Assembly (NCBI RefSeq): GCF_016865525.2
Contig: NZ_CP075169.1
Coordinates: 992,337 to 1,056,336 of the forward strand
Length of the DNA: 64,000 bases
Origin: Sodalis ligni
Lineage (GTDB): Bacteria; Pseudomonadota; Gammaproteobacteria; Enterobacterales; Enterobacteriaceae
Reading direction: 5' to 3'
Shown: positions 44,870 through 55,449 of the stretch, piece after piece
Layout: each line of letters begins with the position of its first letter
Position numbering within the stretch: the first letter of the stretch is position 1
Program-made: the position numbers and the translations under genes
The notes under the pieces: model-generated
The model's input: the letters and a program-made list of their open reading frames with translations, nothing else
What the model was told of the DNA's origin: nothing
Database searches by the model: none

Positions 44870-45333
44870 TGCCGGCGGATATTGCTTTCCTGGCGGACTG
44901 TCCCTGGCATAAGGAACTGGTGACGGACTGGTTATGGCAGGCTTTCGGCGATGGCGCCGGCCGCGAATTTTACGCCGCGATAGTTGAAAATGGTCTGCGG
45001 CGGCAGGGCTTGCCCATTACCTTTATCGCCCTGGAGCAGGGACGGCCGGTGGGAACCGTGGGCCTGTGGCGCAGCGACCTTTTGAGCCGGCAGGATTTGA
45101 CGCCCTGGCTGGCGGCGCTTTATATCGATGAGGCGCACCGGGGCAGGGGATTGGGCCGGCAGCTGCTGGAATTTGTCACGACGTTCAGCCGCCGGGCGGG
45201 TTTCCATCGCCTCTATCTTTACGCCGCCTTTACCGGCTATTACGAACGTTTCGGCTGGTTATACCTGGGGGAAGGGGTGGAATACCCCCGCAAGCGGGTT
45301 TATCTTTATAGCTATCAGGGAAGGAGCTCATGA
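44866..45333 (+). CDS. GNAT family N-acetyltransferase
   Basis: A 155-residue acetyltransferase. The acetyl-CoA loop is RGRGLGRQLLEF near residue 88, and LYLYAAFTGYYERFGWLYLG is motif B. The acceptor is unknown. The gene overlaps the LysR-type gene by four bases and the convergent galR by six. A ribosome site is not obvious, which fits translational coupling. Confidence 0.87.
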   Translation: MMPADIAFLADCPWHKELVTDWLWQAFGDGAGREFYAAIVENGLRRQGLPITFIALEQGRPVGTVGLWRSDLLSRQDLTPWLAALYIDEAHRGRGLGRQLLEFVTTFSRRAGFHRLYLYAAFTGYYERFGWLYLGEGVEYPRKRVYLYSYQGRSS

Positions 45334-46341
45334 TGCTTCCGACGGCGGCGGCGCGACAGAATGGCGTCTTACCAGCGTCGGACTGAAGGTATTGGTCACC
45401 TCCGGCAACGGATCGCCGTTGGCCAGCGCCAGCGCCAGCTGCGCCGCCTGGGTAGCCATCGCCACCACCGGATAGCGTATGGTGGTCAGGCGGGGGCGCA
45501 GGTAGCGCGATATCAGGACATCGTCAAAACCCACCAGCGAGATCTGTTCCGGCACATCGATACCATTGTCGCTTAACACCGCCAGCGCGCCGGCGGCCAT
45601 GGAATCGTTATAGCAGGCGATGGCGGTAAAATGCCGGCCGCGCCCCAATAAATCGGTAATGGCCTGCTCGCCCCCCACTTCATCCGGCTCGCCGTAGGCA
45701 ATGAGCTTCTCGTCTATGTCGATCTGATGATCCGTCAAAGCGTCCAGATAACCCTGCAGGCGATCCGTGCTGTCGGATATCGGATGGCTTGAACAGATAA
45801 AAGCGATGCGCCGGTGGCCCTGCTGAATCAAATGCCGGGTGGCCAGCCAGGCGCCATACCGGTCGTCCAGCGCCACGCAGCGGTGGACATAATCCGGCAA
45901 TATGCGATTAATCAGCACCATCCCGGGAATATGCGCCATCAGCGCGCTGAGTTCCGCCTCTGGTATCATCTGGGCGTGCACCACCAGCGCAGCGCAGCGG
46001 TGCCGTATCAGCTGCTCGATGGCCTGACGCTCTTTGTCGATGATATGATAGCCGTTGCCGATCAATAAAAAATTGCCGGTGCGGTACGCAACCTGTTCCA
46101 CCGCCTTGACCATCGCGCCAAAAAAAGGATCGGAGACATCCGCCACAATCAACCCCAGGGTTTCCGTCGACTGTTGCGCCAGTGCGCGGGCATTGGCATT
46201 CGGATGGTATTGTAGCTCTTCCATGGCGCCGAGCACCGCCTGACGCGAACTATCACTGGCTTTTGGCGAATTATTGATAACCCGCGAAACGGTGGCGACG
46301 GATACGCCCGCCAGTTTCGCTACGTCCTTAATGGTGGCCAT
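45328..46341 (-). CDS. galR: GalR, galactose regulon repressor
   Basis: A 337-residue LacI-family repressor. The helix-turn-helix and hinge (ATIKDVAKLAGVSVATVSRV, then NNSPKAS) and the segments DPFFGAMVKAVEQVAY, RHRCAALVVHA and LDDRYGAWLATRHLIQQG match E. coli GalR almost exactly. It represses gal operons and mgl in the absence of galactose. Its place beside lysA and the Omr/aas region agrees with E. coli. Confidence 0.95.
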   Translation of the reverse strand: MATIKDVAKLAGVSVATVSRVINNSPKASDSSRQAVLGAMEELQYHPNANARALAQQSTETLGLIVADVSDPFFGAMVKAVEQVAYRTGNFLLIGNGYHIIDKERQAIEQLIRHRCAALVVHAQMIPEAELSALMAHIPGMVLINRILPDYVHRCVALDDRYGAWLATRHLIQQGHRRIAFICSSHPISDSTDRLQGYLDALTDHQIDIDEKLIAYGEPDEVGGEQAITDLLGRGRHFTAIACYNDSMAAGALAVLSDNGIDVPEQISLVGFDDVLISRYLRPRLTTIRYPVVAMATQAAQLALALANGDPLPEVTNTFSPTLVRRHSVAPPPSEAS

Positions 46342-46652
46342 ATCGCTTACAGGCTCTCAAAGAAAAATCGTTTACCCGTTAAGTTTTACGGAAAAGGCCC
46401 GACGATGCAAGGCGTTAGCGCACAGGTTGAGCAAACAGTTCACAAATAGGATTATCGGCAACGCCGGAATGCCGGTGTTCCCGGTTTCCTCTCCCTCTTC
46501 ATGACGCCAAGGCCCGCGCCAAACCGGCGCCGCGGCTTTAAACCGGCTGTGGATATAATCCTGGGGTAAATTTTACAGTTGGTTTCATTTCGAGCAGCAA
46601 TCTTTCGATTGAGCGGTAGTTTATTCATATCACCCCCATTAGAGTAGGTATT
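46342..46652. other. gap between galR and the Omr small RNA
   Basis: About 310 bases without a gene. It includes the galR promoter on the left and the sRNA promoter on the right. In E. coli two sRNA genes lie here; only one is visible in this window. A GC-rich self-complementary patch (GCCGGAATGCCGGTG) lies near 46462-46480, with no known family match. Confidence 0.45.
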
Positions 46653-46745
46653 CCCAGAGGTATTGATTGGTGAGAAATCAGCATACCTTGTATGCTGAGA
46701 CCATTTCAGTTGCACCAACCTACGCGGATGCGTAGGTTTTTTTTT
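46653..46745 (+). ncRNA. omrA: Omr small RNA (OmrA/OmrB family)
   Basis: The sequence begins CCCAGAGGTATTGATTGGTG, which is the conserved 5' seed shared by OmrA and OmrB of E. coli. It goes on with a variable hairpin (GCATAC-CTT-GTATGC), then GTTGCACCAACC, and ends in the terminator with loop GGAT. Length is about 93 bases. Omr RNAs pair with mRNAs of outer membrane and regulatory proteins (cirA, ompT, ompR, csgD) through the 5' end, and are made under EnvZ-OmpR control. The site between galR and aas is the same as in E. coli. I cannot tell whether it equals OmrA or OmrB. Confidence 0.92.
46717..46745 (+). terminator. intrinsic terminator of the Omr RNA
   Basis: Stem AACCTACGC and GCGTAGGTT, 9 bp, loop GGAT, followed by T to position 46745 (nine T in a row from 46737). 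The group II intron starts at the next base. Confidence 0.93.
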
Positions 46746-48666
46746 GTGTGCGCCGGGCATGGCGCGTAGCGCCTTGACGGGCGCTGTCCCTGGACCGTGG
46801 TGGTCAAGGGGCGACTTGGAGGTGAAAGTCCTTTGCACACCCGGCAAGGGGAAGTGCTAGCCGAACGGCAAGGGTGCCCACCGCGAGGCGGGATCTGAAG
46901 GAAGCCGAAGGCAAAATGCTGGCCTGACGAACAGGAAGCGACTTAGGCGTGACAGCGGGGTAAGGCGGCACATATCGTCAAAGCCCGATACTTGCACGGA
47001 ACGCTGTTACGTAGAGTCGACAGGTATAAGCATGAAGGTCGCGCGAATTACCCCGGGAGGTCTGTACGTCTGCCTTGGTGCTACCGGGCGTCGAGAGGCG
47101 ACGGGATGAATGTACAGAAGTCAGCCGAGGCCATAGTAGCGGTGCAAAACCGGTATCGTGAAGGGCCGAACATTTACAACCGTGATTAGGACAGGTTATC
47201 TCGATGGGTATTGATGAGGCACAAGCGCAGGACACTGCGGCCCGGACAGGAGGAAGCGAACAGTATTCGCAAGGGCCTGACACGGGTGCTGAAATACCCA
47301 CGGCGAAAGCTGAGCAAACGAAAGCGGAACAACCGTTGTCAATCGAGGCGGTGATAACACGCGGCAACCTGATGCTGGCCTATCAGCGGGTTCTTGAGAA
47401 TAAAGGCGCAGCAGGGTCGATAATCTGGGCGTCGGCGAACTTAAAGACTGGCTGAAATGGCACTGGCCGACGGTGAAAGCGGCCCTGCTGGACGGAAGCT
47501 ACCTGCCGCAGGCGATACGCCGGGTCGAACTGCCCAAGCCTAACGGCGGAGTCAGGGTCCTGGGTATCCCCACGGTGGTGGACCGGCTTATCCAGCAGGC
47601 CATCCAGCAACACCTTACCCCCTATTATGAACCTGAGTTCTCCGAATCCAGCTACGGCTTCAGACCGGGCCGCAATGCGTGGCAGGCGGTGCGACAAGCA
47701 CAAGCCTACGTGCAAGGCGGCCGGCGCTGGGTGGTGGACATGGATCTGGAGAAGTTCTTTGACCGGGTTAACCACGACATCATGATGTCGAGGCTAAGCC
47801 GCAAAATCAAAGACGTCAGACTGCTCAGGCTCATCAGGCGTTATCTGGAAGCGGACATGGTCAGCGGCAAAGTGGTGACAAAACGGCGGGAAGGGATGCC
47901 GCAAGGCAGCCCGTTATCGCCGTTGCTCTCCAACCTGCTGCTGACCGACCTTGACCGTGAACTGGAGCGCAGGGGCCACCGGTTCTGCCGTTATGCGGAT
48001 GACTGTAATATCTACGTGAGCAGCCGCAAGGCGGGAGAACAGGCGATGAACTCGATAAGCCGGTATCTGGAAAAGCACCTGCGGTTGACGGTGAACCGAG
48101 ATAAAGCGCGGTGGCCAGGCCCTGGGAGCGCAAGTTCCTGGGATATAGCCTGACGTGGCACAAGCAGGCAAAACTGAAGATAGCGGCGAGCAGCGTGTCC
48201 AGGCTGAAGGAGAAAATCCGCAGCCTGACGACGGAAACAGTTCAAAAGCGCTGAAAGCGGTTATCGACGGGCTTGCTCCGGTGCTGCGAGGTTGGATAAG
48301 TTACTTCCGGCTGACCGAAGTCAAAGGGATACTGGAAGAACTGGACGGCTGGGTCCGCCGTAAGCTGCGTTGTCTGCTGTGGCGGCATTGGAAAAGGCCA
48401 TACAAACGGGCAAGGATGCTGATGAAAGGCGGCCTGAGCGAAGAAAGGGCGTGGATATCGGCGACGAACCAGCGCGGACCCTGGTGGAACGCGGGGGCAA
48501 GTCATATGAACCAAGCGCTGCCGAAGAAACTCTTCGATCGTGCAGGTCAGTTATCGCTGCTGGAGTTGCACAGGCAGTTCCAGTGTTGTAAATGAACCGC
48601 CGTATACGGAACCGTACGTACGGTGGTGTGAGAGGACGGCGGGAGTAATCCCGCCTCCTACTCGAT
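46746..48666 (+). mobile_element. group II intron, class C (IIC), decayed
   Basis: The 5' end is GTGTG, matching the GUGYG start of group II introns, directly after the T-run of the Omr terminator. A long structured stretch (46746-47200) precedes a reverse-transcriptase frame. Near 48594 the sequence GAACCGCCGTATACGG with ACCGTACGTACGGTGG forms a domain V-like hairpin, followed by a domain VI-like stem (GGCGGGAGTAATCCCGCC). The 3' end is near 48666, estimated from CTACTCGAT. Class C introns prefer the base of terminator hairpins, as seen here. The RT has frameshifts, so mobility is probably lost. Confidence 0.88.
47204..48595 (+). pseudogene. ltrA: group II intron reverse transcriptase/maturase, broken by at least three frameshifts
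   Basis: The first frame (from 47204) reads EAVITRGNLMLAYQRVLENKGAAG. A lost G at 47414-47416 breaks it; the next frame reads VDNLGVGELKDWLKW and then NGGVRVLGIPTVVDRLIQQA, SSYGFRPGRNAWQAVRQA, VDMDLEKFFDRVNHD and YADD, with the catalytic residues kept. A lost A at 48103-48105 breaks the next part (RPWERKFLGYSLTWH). A third change near 48245 leads to ALKAVIDGLAPVLRGWISYF and the maturase region. It has no endonuclease domain, as expected for class C. The product is not functional as read. Confidence 0.87.
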
Positions 48667-48840
48667 CTGTCGTTTACCTCCGGATTTTCCTCGGACCTAT
48701 CGAGTTTGCGGTATTGATCGCGTCTTTCACCGGCTTTTCCTGAAGTCGGTTGCGCAGGTTCCCTGTTTTAAGGCAAGTTATTCAAAGGCGAATCTTTTTC
48801 AGCTCATGCCAAATTCCTGCTTTCCAAGGAGATCCAACCG

Positions 48841-49557
48841 ATGCCTGCCGTGAATCAATATGATCAGCCCCTGGGTGACGCCCTGCCTGACTGGCAACCC
48901 AGGGAACGCCCTGAAAAACGGATACTGACGGGCCGCTTTTGTCGTCTGGAGCCGCTGTCCCTCAAGCATAGCGCCGCGCTGTTCAATGCCTGGCACAGCA
49001 TCAACGATGAGCGGGACTGGACCTATTTTTCCATCGCGCGCCCGGCCACACCGTCGGCGTGCGATACACTGATAGCCGGCAATGCGGCTTCCGGCGACCC
49101 GATGCATTATGCGGTGATTGATTTGACCACCGGCCTGGCGGTGGGTACGGTGGCGCTGATGCGCATCGACCCGGCCAACGGAGTGCTGGAGATTGGCTGG
49201 GTCAACTGGTCGCCGCTGATGAAACGTTCGGTATGCGGTACCGAAGCATTGTTCCTGCTGCTGAATTATACCTTCGATACCCTGGGCTACCGGCGTTGCG
49301 AATGGAAATGCCACAGCCTGAACCAGGCCTCCGCGCTGGCGGCCAAACGCCTGGGCTTCCAGTACGAAGGAACCTTTCGCCAGGCGGTGGTCAATAAAGG
49401 CCATAATCGCGATACCTGCTGGTATTCCATTATCGATAAAGAGTGGCCGGCCATCAGCCGGGCGCTGCAGGGTTGGCTGCGGGCGGATAATTTCACCGCC
49501 GTGGGGGGACAAAAGCGGCGGCTGGGAGATTTTATGGCCGCCAGGAGCGGGTCTTAG
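48841..49557 (+). CDS. GNAT family N-acetyltransferase (RimJ/RimL-type)
   Basis: A 238-residue protein similar to RimJ/L-type acetyltransferases. It has LTGRFCRLEPLSLKHSAAL at the N-terminus, LEIGWVNWSPLMKRSVCGTEAL near residue 117 as the acetyl-CoA region, and GYRRCEWKCHSLNQASALAAKRLGFQYEG near 150. The acceptor is unknown. Related proteins are common next to aas in other enterics, but the function is not established. An AAGGAG ribosome site is at 48827-48832. Confidence 0.82.
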   Translation: MPAVNQYDQPLGDALPDWQPRERPEKRILTGRFCRLEPLSLKHSAALFNAWHSINDERDWTYFSIARPATPSACDTLIAGNAASGDPMHYAVIDLTTGLAVGTVALMRIDPANGVLEIGWVNWSPLMKRSVCGTEALFLLLNYTFDTLGYRRCEWKCHSLNQASALAAKRLGFQYEGTFRQAVVNKGHNRDTCWYSIIDKEWPAISRALQGWLRADNFTAVGGQKRRLGDFMAARSGS

Positions 49558-49735
49558 CCGTTGGCGTACGCGGGCAATCGATTGTGTGCCATGTGTTCCC
49601 CGGCGCCGTTATCACTATGCCGTTGATTAAAAGGCCTCTTAACCTGCTAATATAAACTTTACCTGATTCTGCTTGCGGGAAGCCGGCTTAGGGCGCTCTT
49701 ATGCCAGCCACACTATTCAATGACAAGGAGACGGC

Positions 49736-51892
49736 ATGCTTTTTTCCCTGCTGCGACATTTTTTCCGGCTGCTTTACCGGGTGGAGATCATCGGCGATAC
49801 GCAGGTGCTGGAACAGCCCGGGGTAATGATTACCCCTAACCATGTGTCCTTTCTCGACGGCATACTGCTGGCCGTTTTTTTGCCGGTAAAACCGGTATTC
49901 GCTATTTATGCCGATATCACCGACGCCTGGTTTATGCCCGTGATCAGGCGTTATGTGGATGTCCTGCCGCTGGATCCCACCAAGCCGCTAAGCATTAAAA
50001 AACTCATCAAATACGTCGGTCACGGCCGGCCGGTAGTGGTATTTCCGGAAGGACGGATTTCGGTTACCGGCTCACTGATGAAAATCTATGACGGCGCCGC
50101 TTTTGTCGCCTCACGCTCCGGCGCCACCGTGGTGCCCGTCTGGCTGGACGGGCCGGAGCTGACGCCCTTTAGCCGCATGGGCGGCATTATCAAGCGGCAC
50201 TGGTTCCCCAAAATTACCATCCACGTTCGGGCTCCCACTAAACTACCCATGCCGGAAGCCCCGCGGGCACGGGATCGACGCCGTATCGCCGGTGAAAATC
50301 TGCATCGGATCATGATGGAGGCGCGGATGGCGTCCCGCCCGCATCCCACTCTGTACCGGGCGCTGCTGGCGGCGGCATGGCGCTATGGCGCCGGCAAACC
50401 CTGTATTGAGGATATCGCCTTCAAAGCGGACAGCTATCGCGGGTTGTTGAAAAAAATCTTCGGCGTCAGCCGCATACTCGAACGTTTGAGCGCGCCGGGG
50501 GAGCCCCTGGGGTTATTGCTGCCCAATGCCGCCATTACCGCGGCGGTTATTCTCGGCGCCAGCCTGCGCGGACGCGTCCCGGCCATGCTTAACTACACCG
50601 CCGGCGCCAGCGGCCTGAACAATGCCGTGAAAGCCGCGCAATTGAAAACCATCGTCAGTTCACGCCAGTTTCTGGACAAAGCGAAATTGACCGCCTTGCC
50701 GGGGCAGGTGACCGGCGTGCGCTGGGTCTATCTGGAAGATCTGAAAGACAGCCTGGGCCTGCGGGATAAGCTTTGGATTCTCTTCCATTTATTGGCGCCT
50801 TATCGTGCCGAAGCGCCGCAACAGGCTCGTGGCGATGCGCTCATTCTGTTCACATCGGGCTCCGAGGGCACGCCCAAAGGCGTAGTGCATTCCCACGACA
50901 GCATCCTGGCGAATATAGAACAAATCCGCTCGGTGGCGGATTTTACCCCCCGGGACAAGTTTTTATCGGCGCTGCCGCTGTTTCATGCCTTCGGCCTGAC
51001 GGTGGGATTGTTTACCCCTTTGCTGACCGGCGCCAGGGTACTGCTTTACCCCAGTCCGTTACACTATCGGGTGATACCTGAACTGGTGTATGACCAGAAT
51101 TGTACCGTACTGTTCGGTACGTCGACGTTTCTGGCCCAGTATGGCCGCCTGGCCCACCAGTATGATTTCGCCCGGGTGCGTTATATCGTCGCCGGGGCGG
51201 AAAAACTGGCGGAAAACACAAGGCAGCTGTGGCTGGATAAATTCGGCATCCGTATCCTGGAAGGCTATGGCGTGACGGAATGTGCGCCGGTTGTGTCCAT
51301 CAATGTTCCATTGGCGGCAAAACCGCATACCGTCGGCCAAATCCTGCCGGGTATGACAGCGCGCATCATCCCCGTGCCGGGCATTGAACAGGGCGGGCAG
51401 CTGCAATTGCGCGGACCGAATATCATGAACGGCTATCTTCGGGTGGAGCATCCGGGGGTATTGGAGCCGCCGGCCGCTGAAAACGCGGGCGGACGGCGGG
51501 AGGAGGGGTGGTATGACACCGGGGATATCGTCTTTATCGACAGCCAGGGGTTCTGCACCATCCAAGGCCGTGTCAAGCGCTTTGCCAAGCTGGCGGGAGA
51601 AATGGTTTCTCTGGAGAGCATCGAAGGGCTGGCGGCGCGCGTTTCGCCGGATGCCCACCATGGCGCGGCGGCGAAAACCGATCGCGTGAAAGGAGAATCA
51701 CTGGTGCTGTTTACCACCGATACGGCGTTAACCCGCGATATGCTGCTACAGCAGGCGCGTAAAGACGGCATGGCTGAGATTGCCGTACCGCGCGATATCC
51801 GCCCTGTCAAGGAAATACCTTTGCTGGGCAGCGGCAAGCCCGATTTTGCCGCGTTGAAAAAGATGGCGGAAACCCCGGAGACCCAGGCATGA
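49736..51892 (+). CDS. aas: Aas, bifunctional 2-acyl-GPE acyltransferase / acyl-ACP synthetase
   Basis: A 718-residue protein, close to the E. coli 719. The N-terminal acyltransferase (about 1-200) has the HxxxxD motif in [11 protein letters not shown] and [11 protein letters not shown]. The C-terminal AMP-binding part has [17 protein letters not shown] near residue 370, and [11 protein letters not shown] near 505. The enzyme re-acylates lysophosphatidylethanolamine on the inner membrane using acyl-ACP. It overlaps lplT by four bases (ATGA), as in E. coli. Confidence 0.96.
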   Translation: MLFSLLRHFFRLLYRVEIIGDTQVLEQPGVMITPNHVSFLDGILLAVFLPVKPVFAIYADITDAWFMPVIRRYVDVLPLDPTKPLSIKKLIKYVGHGRPVVVFPEGRISVTGSLMKIYDGAAFVASRSGATVVPVWLDGPELTPFSRMGGIIKRHWFPKITIHVRAPTKLPMPEAPRARDRRRIAGENLHRIMMEARMASRPHPTLYRALLAAAWRYGAGKPCIEDIAFKADSYRGLLKKIFGVSRILERLSAPGEPLGLLLPNAAITAAVILGASLRGRVPAMLNYTAGASGLNNAVKAAQLKTIVSSRQFLDKAKLTALPGQVTGVRWVYLEDLKDSLGLRDKLWILFHLLAPYRAEAPQQARGDALILFTSGSEGTPKGVVHSHDSILANIEQIRSVADFTPRDKFLSALPLFHAFGLTVGLFTPLLTGARVLLYPSPLHYRVIPELVYDQNCTVLFGTSTFLAQYGRLAHQYDFARVRYIVAGAEKLAENTRQLWLDKFGIRILEGYGVTECAPVVSINVPLAAKPHTVGQILPGMTARIIPVPGIEQGGQLQLRGPNIMNGYLRVEHPGVLEPPAAENAGGRREEGWYDTGDIVFIDSQGFCTIQGRVKRFAKLAGEMVSLESIEGLAARVSPDAHHGAAAKTDRVKGESLVLFTTDTALTRDMLLQQARKDGMAEIAVPRDIRPVKEIPLLGSGKPDFAALKKMAETPETQA

Positions 51893-53109
51893 GCCAATCG
51901 GCGGTATTATCCGATCGCCTGCTGTCACGGCCCATGATAGCGGTGATCAGCGCGCAGTTTTTTTCCGCATTCGGCGATAATGCCCTGCTGTTCGCCACCT
52001 TGGCGCTTATCAAGCAGCAGCACTATCCCGCCTGGAGCCAACCGGTATTGCAGATGCTGTTTGTCGCCGCCTATATCTTCCTGGCGCCCTTTGTCGGCAA
52101 ATTTGCCGATAACTTCCCCAAGGGCCGGGTATTGATGGCGGCCAACGGCCTTAAGCTGGCCGGGGCGTTATTGATTTGCGCCGGTCTCAATCCTTTTTTC
52201 GGCTATTGCCTGGTGGGAGTCGGGGCGGCCGCCTACTCCCCCGCCAAGTACGGTATCCTGGGTGAACTCACCCAGGGCGGTCTGCTGGTAAAGGCCAATG
52301 GTTTAATCGAAGCGTCCACCATTGCCGCCATTCTTATCGGTTCGGTGGCCGGCGGGATACTGGCGGACTGGCATGTGCTCGCGGCGCTGTCCGTCTGTGC
52401 CGTGACCTATGGCGTGGCGGTGGTGGCTAATCTCTTTATCCCGCGGCTGGTCCCGGCGCGCTCCGGCGGTTCCTGGCATCCCGTCCGGATGCTGGGCGCC
52501 TTCACCGCCGCCTGCCGCAGCCTTTGGCAGGATGGCGAAACGCGTTTTTCCATTATCGGCACCAGCCTGTTCTGGGGAGCCGGCGTGACGCTGCGTTTTC
52601 TGCTGGTGCTCTGGGTGCCGGTGGCGCTGGGCATCAACGATAACGCCACCCCAACCATGCTTAATGCCATGGTGGCGGTAGGCATCGTGTTCGGCGCCGC
52701 GGCGGCGGCGAAACTCATCAGCCTGGAAACGGTACGGCGCTGCATGCCGGCGGGTGTCATCATGGGCGGAGTGGTGGTGGCCCTGAGTTTGCAGCACCAC
52801 CTGATGCCATCCTACCTGCTGCTGGCGTTCATCGGTATCCTGGGCGGCTTTTTTATCGTGCCGCTCAATGCCTTGCTGCAGCATCGCGGCAAACAGAGCG
52901 TGGGGGCGGGCAATGCCATCGCCGTACAGAATTTCGGCGAGAATACCGCCATGCTGCTGATGCTGGGGCTTTATTCGCTGGTGGTGAAACTGAATGTTCC
53001 TGCGGTGGTGGTCGGTATTGGTTTTGGCCTGCTGTTTTCGGCGGCGATAGCGACGCTGTGGTTTGCGACCCGAGCCGGTAAAAGCACCCGTACCGGCGGC
53101 TCCAAGTGA
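51889..53109 (+). CDS. lplT: LplT, lysophospholipid transporter
   Basis: A 406-residue MFS-type transporter of about 12 helices. It flips lysophospholipids to the inner leaflet, where Aas re-acylates them. The start [24 protein letters not shown] and segments such as [17 protein letters not shown] match E. coli LplT. The start overlaps the aas stop (ATGA), so the pair is translationally coupled. Confidence 0.95.
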   Translation: MSQSAVLSDRLLSRPMIAVISAQFFSAFGDNALLFATLALIKQQHYPAWSQPVLQMLFVAAYIFLAPFVGKFADNFPKGRVLMAANGLKLAGALLICAGLNPFFGYCLVGVGAAAYSPAKYGILGELTQGGLLVKANGLIEASTIAAILIGSVAGGILADWHVLAALSVCAVTYGVAVVANLFIPRLVPARSGGSWHPVRMLGAFTAACRSLWQDGETRFSIIGTSLFWGAGVTLRFLLVLWVPVALGINDNATPTMLNAMVAVGIVFGAAAAAKLISLETVRRCMPAGVIMGGVVVALSLQHHLMPSYLLLAFIGILGGFFIVPLNALLQHRGKQSVGAGNAIAVQNFGENTAMLLMLGLYSLVVKLNVPAVVVGIGFGLLFSAAIATLWFATRAGKSTRTGGSK

Positions 53110-53133
53110 TAAGAAAGCCGCCGGACCTTGGGA

Positions 53134-54174
53134 TTAGGGTGCGGGAAAGGTAAAGCGCTGATGGATTTCTTCCAAGGCGTCGATGATTTCGTCATCCAGC
53201 CGCAGCGTCAGGCTGGCCAGATTGCTTTTTAACTGATCCAGTGTGGTGGCGCCCAGCAGGGTAGATGCCACAAAGGGCTGCCGGCGTACAAACGCCAGGG
53301 CCATTTGCGCCGGGTCCAGGCCAAAACGTCCCGCCAGGGCGACATACTCGGCGATTGCCCGCTGGGTGTGCGGCGAGCTATAGCGCGTGAAACGGCTGAA
53401 CAGGGTATTGCGCGCGCCGGCGGGCTTTGCGCCGTTGAGGTACTTGCCGGTCAGGGTGCCGAACGCCAGGCTGGAATAAGCCAGCAGCTCCAGCCCTTCA
53501 AACTGGCTGATTTCCGCCATGCCGACTTCGAAACTGCGATTGAGCAGGCTATAGGGATTCTGCACCGTAACAATGCGCGGAAGATCGTGTTTTTCCGCCA
53601 ACTGGAGATAACGCATGGCGCCCCATGGGGTCTCGTTGGAAATACCCAGATAGCGGATTTTACCGGCCCGCACCTGCTCATTCAGCGCTTCCAGGGTTTC
53701 CAGTATGGTCACTGCCAGTTTTTCATCGGTGTAGCGGTAATTCAGTTGGCCGAAACAGTTGGTGGCCCGCTGCGGCCAGTGCACCTGGTAAAGATCCACA
53801 TAATCGGTTTGCAGTCGCTGCAGGCTGTCGTCCAGCGCCTTGCGGATGTTTTTGCGATCGAGAATCTGCTGTGGCCGGATAGATGCGTCATTGCCCCGTG
53901 ACGGGCCGGTGACTTTGGTGGCCAGGATGATTTTTTCCCGCTGGCCGTGTCTGTGCAGCCAGTTACCGATATAAGTCTCCGTCAGTCCCTGGGTTTCAGG
54001 CCGGGGCGGGACCGGATACATTTCAGCCGTGTCGATCAGGTTGACGCCTGCTGCGACGGCATGATCCAGCTGCTCATGGGCCTGGGCCTCCGTGTTTTGT
54101 TCACCAAAAGTCATGGTGCCCAATCCCAGAACGCTGACTTCAAGAGAACTGTGGGGGATACGGTGATAATACAT
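53134..54174 (-). CDS. tas: Tas, aldo/keto reductase
   Basis: A 346-residue NADPH-dependent aldo/keto reductase. Segments LGLGTMTFGEQN, INLIDTAEMYPVPPRPETQG-like start (Tyr of the tetrad), LATKVTGPSRG (Lys) and YQVHWPQRATNCFG (His) hold the catalytic residues. The C-terminus RQPFVASTLLGATTLDQL is the cofactor region. It matches E. coli Tas, which can relieve a tyrosine requirement under starvation. It is convergent with lplT, as in E. coli. Confidence 0.95.
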   Translation of the reverse strand: MYYHRIPHSSLEVSVLGLGTMTFGEQNTEAQAHEQLDHAVAAGVNLIDTAEMYPVPPRPETQGLTETYIGNWLHRHGQREKIILATKVTGPSRGNDASIRPQQILDRKNIRKALDDSLQRLQTDYVDLYQVHWPQRATNCFGQLNYRYTDEKLAVTILETLEALNEQVRAGKIRYLGISNETPWGAMRYLQLAEKHDLPRIVTVQNPYSLLNRSFEVGMAEISQFEGLELLAYSSLAFGTLTGKYLNGAKPAGARNTLFSRFTRYSSPHTQRAIAEYVALAGRFGLDPAQMALAFVRRQPFVASTLLGATTLDQLKSNLASLTLRLDDEIIDALEEIHQRFTFPAP

Positions 54175-54305
54175 TGAGGCTGGTTCCTTAGTGTCTGAAA
54201 AGAGCGGGCGTTGATCTTCCTCCGATGTAATCGACTATAACCAAGCCAGGCCGCGGGGAAAAGCAAAAACGGCCCGGCCAATGGGTATTCATCGCCAGGG
54301 AGGAA

Positions 54306-54525
54306 TCAACGTTCGATCATTTGCGACACGTCATTACCGTTGATTTGCATTTCATTGCCCTGCTCATCGGTATAGCTTATCACCCCGGTGGATTTATCCA
54401 CTTCGGGTTTTCCCTTGGTCAGAATCATCCGACCGTCTTTGGGTGGCCATAACATAATCACTTGCACATCCCGACAGTAAACCCGCCAGGAGAATAGCCG
54501 AACAGATCATGATGCTTTTTTTCAT
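54306..54525 (-). pseudogene. ygdR: ygdR, small lipoprotein gene with a one-base insertion
   Basis: The gene is under 75 codons. It starts [20 protein letters not shown], a lipoprotein signal with the lipobox cysteine at 20, then ASDYVMAT. One extra G (plus strand 54441-54443, GGG where GG is expected) then shifts the frame. The other frame continues exactly as Ygd[32 protein letters not shown] and DVSQMIER before the stop at 54306. YgdR is an outer- or inner-membrane lipoprotein of the YgdI/YgdR family of unknown function. Place between tas and ygdQ matches E. coli. Confidence 0.85.
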
Positions 54526-54669
54526 TGTGATTTTCCGTCCATTGAGCGTTGGGATAGGCAATAAGTTTAGCAAAACACCAGGCTGCTATGCCTTTGCCAG
54601 GCTTTTTTAAGACTGCTTTTCAGACAAAAAAAAGCTGTTCAATGGGCCCGGTACCCCATAACAACTACT

Positions 54670-55410
54670 TCATCCCTCAAGATCCGAGCCGGAGCGCCCG
54701 GCCTGATCGGTTTTTTTGCTTCTGGCGAGATTCAGCGCTTCCACCGCCATCGAAAAGAACATGGCGAAATAAATGTATCCCTTGGGCACATGAACATCAA
54801 CGCTTTCCAAAATCAGCGTGAAGCCTATCAAAATCAGAAACGACAGGGCTAGCATCTTCACGGAAGGGTGCCTGGCGACAAACTCGCCGATGGGCCGGGC
54901 GGCATACAGCATTACCCCCACGGAGATCACCACCGCCAGCATCATGATGAACAGATGATTGGACAAACCCACCGCGGTTATCACCGAATCCAGGCTGAAG
55001 ATGATATCCAGCAGCATAATCTGCACGATGGCGCCGGTAAAGGAGCTGACGCGGCTGTTTTGCGCCTCTTCGCTCCCTTCCAGCGACTGGTGGATTTCCT
55101 TGCTGGATTTCCAAATCAGGAACAACCCGCCGAGCATGAGAATCAAATCCCGCAGGGAGATGGCGTTGCCCAGAACGGTGAACAGGGGAAACGTTAAACG
55201 GATCACCCAGGAAATAGATGCCAGCAGACATAACCGCATCACCATGGCGCCGAACAGCCCCATGCCGCGAGCTTTGCCTTGCTGGGTAGGGGGAAGCTTG
55301 GCGACTACCAGAGAAAGGAAAATGATATTGTCGATACCAAGGACGATTTCCAAGATAGTCAGGGTGCCCAGCGCCAGCCACGCGTTGGGGTCCAGGATCC
55401 AATCAAACAT
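54670..55410 (-). CDS. ygdQ: YgdQ, TerC-family inner membrane protein
   Basis: A 246-residue protein with about seven membrane helices. The family motifs are LEIVLGIDNIIFLSL near residue 22 and LLDIIFSLDSVITAVGL near 133, each with the conserved acidic residue suggested to bind metal. It is nearly identical in these parts to E. coli YgdQ. TerC-family proteins are linked to metal export or membrane-protein insertion; the exact role of YgdQ is open. Confidence 0.93.
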   Translation of the reverse strand: MFDWILDPNAWLALGTLTILEIVLGIDNIIFLSLVVAKLPPTQQGKARGMGLFGAMVMRLCLLASISWVIRLTFPLFTVLGNAISLRDLILMLGGLFLIWKSSKEIHQSLEGSEEAQNSRVSSFTGAIVQIMLLDIIFSLDSVITAVGLSNHLFIMMLAVVISVGVMLYAARPIGEFVARHPSVKMLALSFLILIGFTLILESVDVHVPKGYIYFAMFFSMAVEALNLARSKKTDQAGRSGSDLEG

Positions 55411-55449
55411 AAAGAGTTAACAACCTAAACGAATATTAAACGAATAGTA

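Noticed and set aside
46452..46847. Minus-strand frame of 131 codons across the Omr gene
   Set aside because: It runs through a conserved small RNA and into the intron end, so it cannot be a conserved gene.
47204..48595. Programmed frameshifting to make the intron reverse transcriptase
   Set aside because: Three separate breaks at ordinary runs and no slippery-site structure; loss of function is simpler.
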